Assembly (NCBI RefSeq): GCF_028389875.1
Contig: NC_084678.1
Location: 17,576,899 to 17,640,898 of the forward strand
DNA: 64,000 nt
Reading direction: 5' to 3'
From: Rhea pennata
Lineage: Eukaryota; Chordata; Aves; Rheiformes; Rheidae
In this document: positions 58,072 through 64,000 of the stretch, piece by piece
Numbering within the stretch: the stretch's first letter is position 1
Layout: every line of letters begins with the position of its first letter
Translations under genes and position numbers: made by a program
The notes under the pieces: model-generated
The model's database searches: none
What the model was told of the DNA's origin: nothing
Seen by the model: the letters and a program-made list of their open reading frames with translations, nothing else

Positions 58072-58090
58072 TCTGCCATTGTCCTGTTGT

Positions 58091-58930
58091 CCTGCTCTCC
58101 TGGGTTCTCCTGAGCCACTTCTAATGATTTTCTTTTCATATCACGAACTCAGACATTGTTTAAACACCTGCATGGTCTTTGACATGTAGCTTCAATTAGA
58201 AGCACAGCCCAGCACATGCTTAAGTTTTCTACATAATGTTTTTCCCCTGGTGAACTTCACTTGGCAGTGAAGTTTCTCCCAGTGCGGCATGTCCTGCATA
58301 CTGCCAGGTATTATAATTAAAATGCCACCAGTCAAGGCATTTTTATTCTGCTTCTCACTGTACTGATTTCATGTGCTATGTAAGACTGCTTAAGCAGCTC
58401 AGTTCTCTCATGTGGAAAAATGTGGTTTGACTTCTGTAGCACTAATGGGTGGAGGATCACAGTTGTCAGGCGACTGACAGGGTGACACTGTTCTGCAAAT
58501 AAAGCATCTTCCACAGTGCTTTAAAGCAACAGTCAAGGATATGAGTACAGCTAAGAAGAGAGCTGTCATTTCCTTCCTTGATAGTATTTTGGAGGTGTGT
58601 TGGTGCTGTGGAAGCTGGACCTTCATTGTTAGCTTTCAGCTTAATGTCTTCACCAGTACTTACGTGAAACGCTGCAGGTATTTTTGCTTTGTGGTGTAAT
58701 GTGACTAGACAGCAGCAAGCTTCCTTTAAAGAAGATTAATGAGGGCTATGTCTACTGACTTAACCTTTTTGAGAAGTTCTGCCTAGCAAAGCAATGGGAG
58801 ATCCACAGCCTTAGCTGTAGCTGGTAACAGTTTACTGGGATGGCAGTGTTCACAGCTGCTGAACCTCTGTGGTGCTCATCAGCTACTGAGACCAGAGTGG
58901 GCAAATAATTTGAATTTCGATTCCCGATTC

Positions 58931-58964
<34 letters not shown>

Positions 58965-59614
58965 TCAGTTTCACCAACAAGATAATCTCTTCTAGTCCCT
59001 TTAAAAATGAAAAGGAAAAATTGGAAAAATTCAGCAAAGTGGGACTACCTTAGTTGTGAAAATAGCAATTTCTTCTGGTGTCCATACTGAGCATTAAACT
59101 AGTTCATATGTGGAGAAGTATATGAATGCTGAAAGCTATTTTCAGCTTTTAAACTGTATGCTGGAAATGGATCTCCGAGGGCAGGATTCTCTTCCGATAC
59201 TCTCTGTCAAAGTGGTACTGTGACTGGTGTTAGCAGATGCTTGTTGCTTATGCTTTAAGACTTGGTTCTTTCCCTCATTCTGGTGCTGACTTTGTAGGAG
59301 GGGGCACACACAGGCTTGGGGCAGTTAATTGTGTCGGGGCTATTGGGAAGGGAGGAGCAGGTGGCCAGAGTTATCCTAAATGCTTCCACACTGCTGGTAG
59401 TTGTAGTGCAACCAAGCAACCAGAACTTCCTTGCTGAAACAAGATAACGGCATCAGCTGTTACTACACTCAGAAGCAGGGTGCCTTTTCATTTTTTGTGA
59501 TCTTATTCTCTGCTTGAAAGAAATTTGGATTCATGTAGGGACCTGGGTCTTTGACTTGCCTTATGATTCTGCATTTATTTAAAAAGAAATCATTCCCCTC
59601 CAAGGAGACGCTTA
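58091..59614. other. TM9SF4-PLAGL2 convergent intergenic region
   Basis: 1.5 kb of AT-rich noncoding DNA between two convergent 3' ends. Contains an A run of about 28 bases at 58934-58961. No gene seen. The A run does not terminate any recognisable retrocopy. Confidence 0.55.
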
Positions 59615-59634
59615 GGGCAGATAATTCAAATGCT

Positions 59635-59640
59635 TTTATT
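59635..59640 (-). terminator. Minus-strand poly(A) signal (probable PLAGL2)
   Basis: Plus-strand TTTATT at 59635-59640 reads AATAAA on the minus strand, at the end of AT-rich sequence facing TM9SF4. Confidence 0.5.
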
Positions 59641-60437
59641 AAACAACTTTGTTATAAAAATGCTTTCCATTTGAACTTCATTTTGTAAAACAATGAAAAA
59701 ACTAATTAAAGAGATGAACTGTACATTTCCTAATGGCACTTAATATTTTTACAATTTAAAAAACTTATCTTATAAAGCCCCAAAAATATTTCGTTAAAAG
59801 AGGTTATTCACTGTGTGTAAAAGTGCTAGAAAGTTTCCTTTTAGAGAAAAAAAATGTCAAGCTCTAACAATGGGAAGCTTTTGCCCTTGACAGCTGTAGG
59901 AAAGGAGACCAGATACTGGTACTTCTGAGATACAGAAATGACAGTGTGAATTGCAGTCACAGTGGAAGTTAAAAGATGCTGCATCCCTTCCATCAGCTGT
60001 GATGGCTGAGAAATTCCAAGCTGTTTACAGATGTTTACAGGCCCTGGATCAAATGCTGCCCTCTGGTCAGAAACTCGCTCCCGAACAGCACCGTCAAACA
60101 GGTGCTGTATGCTGGTACCTGAAGGCAGAATTTGTCCTGCTGTGCCATGGTGCAGCCCTGAGGGGAGGAGGATTCGCAGTGTGATTCCGTCTTAGCCGTA
60201 AAGGCCACTCAGTAGCTTTTCCTCCAGCGGCAGTTTCAGAACGTAGCTGCTTCCAGGGGTGAGTCTTCAAGGCTTCCAAGAGTTCCCTGTGCTTGTCCCT
60301 CTTGCAAGTACCCAGTTGTCAGACTACCTCTAAGGCAGACTTTTCTCCTTCTTTGTTAAATATCCTTGTTAAAGTAAATTGTTGATACAAACGTTACAAA
60401 TTTTCTAAAAATAGTTTCTAGAAATTAGGAAACACTA

Positions 60438-60466
60438 CCCCCCCCCCCCAAAAAAAAAAAAAAAAA
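60438..60466. repeat. C-run/A-run simple repeat
   Basis: About 12 C followed by about 17 A. A mononucleotide compound repeat in the probable PLAGL2 3'UTR. Confidence 0.9.
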
Positions 60467-63400
60467 GTCAAGGCTGAGGTACAAAATAGGGCAGGGAGAA
60501 GTCAAACTCAAGACAGGTTTATAGCAAATGTAATTGAATCTGCTGTGCAGATTCCAGCCCACTCAAAGGACCCAAATGTCAGCTCTTTGCCCAAATGTGC
60601 TGGATTGTGCACTAGTTTCGGTTGCATCTTGAAGCAAGGTGTGCTGGTACATTCCGTAAGTGTGAGCTTATGCATTCCCTTCAAGTGCAATACAAGGAAA
60701 TGCAGAGGTAAACGGACTGCTAAGGCAGATGCCAGTAAGTGATCATTTCCTCTGGATGCTTAAACTAGCCAGGATTCCTTTGCTGAGTGATATGTTGTTA
60801 TTATTTGTTATAAAATGTTGTTATGAATACAGCTATTCCTGTACTGTAGACTTTTATACAGACCTTTCCCTTTATCATCTCAGTATCTTTTGCGTTAGAC
60901 TTGATTGTCTACTTGCATAGTAGCTGCAGAGAAAAATACTGTGTACGAAGCAAATGCTGAGAATGAAGGTGAAGGTAATTGTCAAAATACATGGGGGGTG
61001 TTTGGTTTTGCTTGCTTGTTTGTTTTTTCAAACAAAGAAGCTCGGACTTTCATGTTGAGGATTATATTCCTCTAACAGGAAATGAAGAGCTGACTAATAA
61101 TAATAAAACAGATTCCAAATTTCATGTTCTTCATCTTTTGTAATGCCTTTGTCACTGTTACTAGCTGTTTTTTCTTATGTGACCTCTCAATACACAGAAG
61201 GTATTTCTGTCATGTATATTCATTGTGCATGCTGATACTTAGAGACTAATGGAAAGGCCTGTCGAAGACCTAGCTTCAGATAGGAGCATTCGGTGTTGAA
61301 GATGCTTCAGTCTCTTCCTATAGGACTATCTATATACATAAGCAATAAAGGGTACTTTTGATAGGAAAGCAAGAAAATCCCATGTTGTAATTTGTGAGAA
61401 GCAGAACATGATCTTTTCTGTGTCTGCCTTTCTGATGATCATATTGAAGATTTCTTTGCTTAATCTGCTTCTGTAGAGGTCTAAAGCATTTACTTACAAA
61501 TGCTCTGCATAATGGTGGAGCTGGAGATGGCTCTGGATGCAAATCACACAGGAATCCACTAAGGGAATGCCCTGGGAGAAAACTCTTACCTTTCCAGATC
61601 AGTAAAACCACAAAATGTCTGCAATATGAGGAAGGATTCCTAAAAGATTCTGGTTATTGACCTGAATAAAGTGAGTACATTTTGGGAGGTAGGGGGGAAT
61701 GGACGTGACACACAGGAAAGCCTAATGCAACTATGCATGAATTCATTGTGCAGCAAGGACAGCAGCACCCGAGAGGAATCTACTGCCACTGGGGAGAAGG
61801 TGGGAGGGAAAAGAGGTAAGAAACAGGAAAGAAAGAGGTCCTGTAAGAAGAGAGTTATGTCAGGAGTAATGATGGGTTTCCAGGTGTAGAGGTTGCTTTA
61901 CAAAGGCAGTCATCCCAGCACTCTACAGGGAAAGAGACAAAGGTTTGGGAGGGTTATCAAGGTCCATGATGCGCTATTGGCTAAACCAAACTGCCTTCCC
62001 ATATCATGCAGGTGTCAGGTACAGTTGTATTTAGAGCTATAGATATCAATTCTCATCTTTGAGAATAGGGAAAAATACAAGAGCTAAGTTACGAAAAAGA
62101 AACAAGCAAATTTTGGATAAAGATGGAAACCCATAACATCTTAATGAAGTGGTGCCGTTGTTTTACATGGATTCACGTACTTCACCCTTCGGTGGCAGAA
62201 CAGCTAAAGGACTTGGACAAGCCATTAACTAAAAATAGGCACCCAAGGGAGAATCCAGTGAGCCTGAGTAACTAGGCTTAGAAAGGATAAGCAAGAAGGT
62301 GGGGTGACTGGGGAAAGCATTTTTGAAGATTTTTTTTGGTAAAAGTCTTAATTGCAGGAAGTAGAAAATGCCTCTGCAGGATTATTCTTTCCAGACTGCA
62401 AGGGTGATGCCATGTCAGAGAAAGGAAATGGGGATTTTCAGAATGAACTGCAGGAAATCTTCCCAGCAGCTGCAATTCACCTGTCAGCAATGAAGGAATT
62501 AAAGAACAAAGAGGTGAGCTTCCAACAAAAGTACTAGAATCATCAATCTATCTGAGAAGAAGAAAGGGAACCCCACTGAAGTGACATTTTCCAATGTTAT
62601 TTGAGGCTAAAGGCCAGGCACTATTGTGAGACGGTTGAACAGGATGACAAAATGCTGTACGTGAAATTCAGTGGAAACAAATACAAGTTAATGTGTTGTT
62701 CCTTCATACAAATGAATTTTGAGCCAGCTATAATCCCATGGGGAAAAGATCTTCAGCCTTTCACATAGCTCTAGAAATCTGAGTCTAGGAAGGACTGATT
62801 AGGAGAGTTAACCTCATGCTGCCATGGGAATGGCTTATCTTGTATGTTTTCTAATGAGTGAGCTGGAATGGTACTTATCTCTGGTGAGACATTACGCCCT
62901 TCTCTTTTTGAGAATTTAGGGAGATTCTGACTTACAAATGCTGACATGTTTGTGTCCTGTCCTTTCACAAATTTGCTCTAAGTTTTAGCTTGTCTTCACA
63001 GTTCCTGTGGATCTTAAACCCCCAAGTCAGTTTAGTAAATAGGTGTTCTTTTTAAAGAAGTGTGGCTAAACCCTTCTGGGCAATTATTTGCTGTAGCCGT
63101 TTCTCTTGAGCTCAATTTGTTGACACCTTTCTGCTATAGCTGTGCCTGGAATAAAGATATTATGGGATGATTCACAGGGCTGTCCTACTGAAGCAGTCCT
63201 GGTCCTGTAGCTAGCAGTTGTAATGCTCATCTTTGGAATCTTTCTGCTTTGTACTCAGTGGGATAAGAATGTGACATTTGGGCTTGCATAGTGCTTATCA
63301 CAGATGAGTTTTATCTGTTCTGACAGATTCAACCTCTGAGTGGTATTGCTCTCTCAAACAACTGGTGCTTAGTGTCTCAAATATCGTAGAACTTCTCTGC

Positions 63401-64000
63401 TGTCCTCTCTCAGTGTAAAAACAAATCTTCCTGGCTGTCTTTTATTCATTTAGCCTCTTTCAAATATTGCTTTAAAAATGCCTCTCTTCCATCCAAACTA
63501 TTTTATGTCTTCCAAGATGGCTTAACTTGTATTTGTCATGAGTGAATTGCAATAATATCTTGCACCATAGAGTTCCTACTCTTGGTCCCCCAATGATCTG
63601 CAAAATAAGAATGTATATATGCAAATATTATGCCTGATCCTATATTTACTAACACTGATGCTTTGAGTCTTTGGAGAGAACTTTCATATTCGCCCACCAC
63701 TCCCTACAGTTTCCCTATCTTAATAATCATCTTATGATAGAAAGTAGCATGGTGACTTATACATCCCTAAGTCTTGATTTAACAAAAAACTTTGTGACAA
63801 AACTTTTTTTTTAACCCCATAATGAGCATAATGGGATGCCGTTCCCTCATGCACAAGTGTCACGAACATAAACAGTACAGTTTTTCAGACTGTGCTACAG
63901 CAATCATTCTCACAGTGTGGTAAGTTTAACATTATACTTTCTCTACAATTGCATAAGGAAGAGGTTGTCTAAGCTGACTTGTAATCATTTTTATAACAAT

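Larger units (their letters stand above)
56102..58090 (+). other. TM9SF4 3'UTR
   Basis: About 2 kb from the stop to AATAAA at 58066-58071. A proximal AATAAA at 56221-56226, 120 bp after the stop, offers an alternative short 3'UTR. A 17-bp tandem duplication (agagaaatccactgtg) lies at about 57010-57043. Confidence 0.75.
59615..64000 (-). other. PLAGL2: Probable PLAGL2 3'UTR (minus strand)
   Basis: No long open frame on either strand, strongly AT-rich. On the minus strand an AATAAA lies at 59640-59635, preceded by a dense AT-rich tail, as expected for a long 3'UTR whose coding exon lies beyond the right edge. In other vertebrates the convergent gene after TM9SF4 is PLAGL2, a C2H2 zinc-finger transcription factor with a long 3'UTR. 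No PLAGL2 coding sequence is present in the window, so the name rests on synteny alone. Confidence 0.45.

Noticed and set aside
58934-58961. A run as the tail of a retrotransposed gene or SINE
   Set aside because: No recognisable retrocopy or SINE precedes it and I see no target-site duplication; treated as a simple repeat.

Overview
The window looks like a bird chromosome segment, probably a microchromosome. It is vertebrate nuclear DNA with many small GT-AG introns, extremely GC-rich in its first half, and I recognise no large interspersed repeats. Gene content and order match human 20q11.21 (the region on chicken chromosome 20): PDRG1 (minus), XKR7, CCM2L, HCK and TM9SF4 (all plus), then what is probably the 3' tail of PLAGL2 (minus). 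The species cannot be told from the sequence alone.

Layout. Positions 309-1261 hold four of the five PDRG1 coding exons; the last exon lies beyond the left edge. A 97/79-bp minisatellite (about 1560-2270) follows, then an inverted, decayed copy of PDRG1 exon 4 plus intron 4 (2614-2901). Positions 2.9-10.1 kb are intergenic, GC-rich, with short AT-rich islands that look like conserved noncoding elements. XKR7 runs from 10558 to 18686 (3 exons, 532 aa), with a 3'UTR to about 21.54 kb. CCM2L runs from 22199 to 26737 (10 exons, 569 aa). A 3.8-kb spacer carries a 29-bp minisatellite and a GC-box array. HCK runs from 30828 to 38530 (12 coding exons, 502 aa), with a 3'UTR to about 39.72 kb. TM9SF4 runs from 40413 to 56101 (18 exons, 644 aa), with a 3'UTR to about 58.09 kb. 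From about 59.6 kb to the right edge lies AT-rich noncoding DNA that I read as the minus-strand PLAGL2 3'UTR. All exon junctions were worked out by hand; each complete coding sequence sums to a multiple of three.

The genes do not form one pathway. PDRG1 is a prefoldin-like chaperone subunit, XKR7 a neural XK-family membrane protein, CCM2L an endothelial CCM-pathway adaptor, HCK a myeloid Src-family kinase, and TM9SF4 a nine-helix endosome/Golgi protein. Their order is conserved vertebrate synteny.

The most notable observations are structural: the inverted PDRG1 copy, whose intron part is better preserved than its exon part; a 74-bp inverted pair, about 92% identical, in XKR7 intron 1; a duplicated XKR7 exon-1 end that creates a second donor; five minisatellites, one made of splice-acceptor-like units; and an abrupt GC-to-AT switch inside HCK intron 9 (about 34.1 kb) that also changes codon usage within the gene. 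I found no complete new gene system, virus-derived element, CRISPR array or RNA gene.
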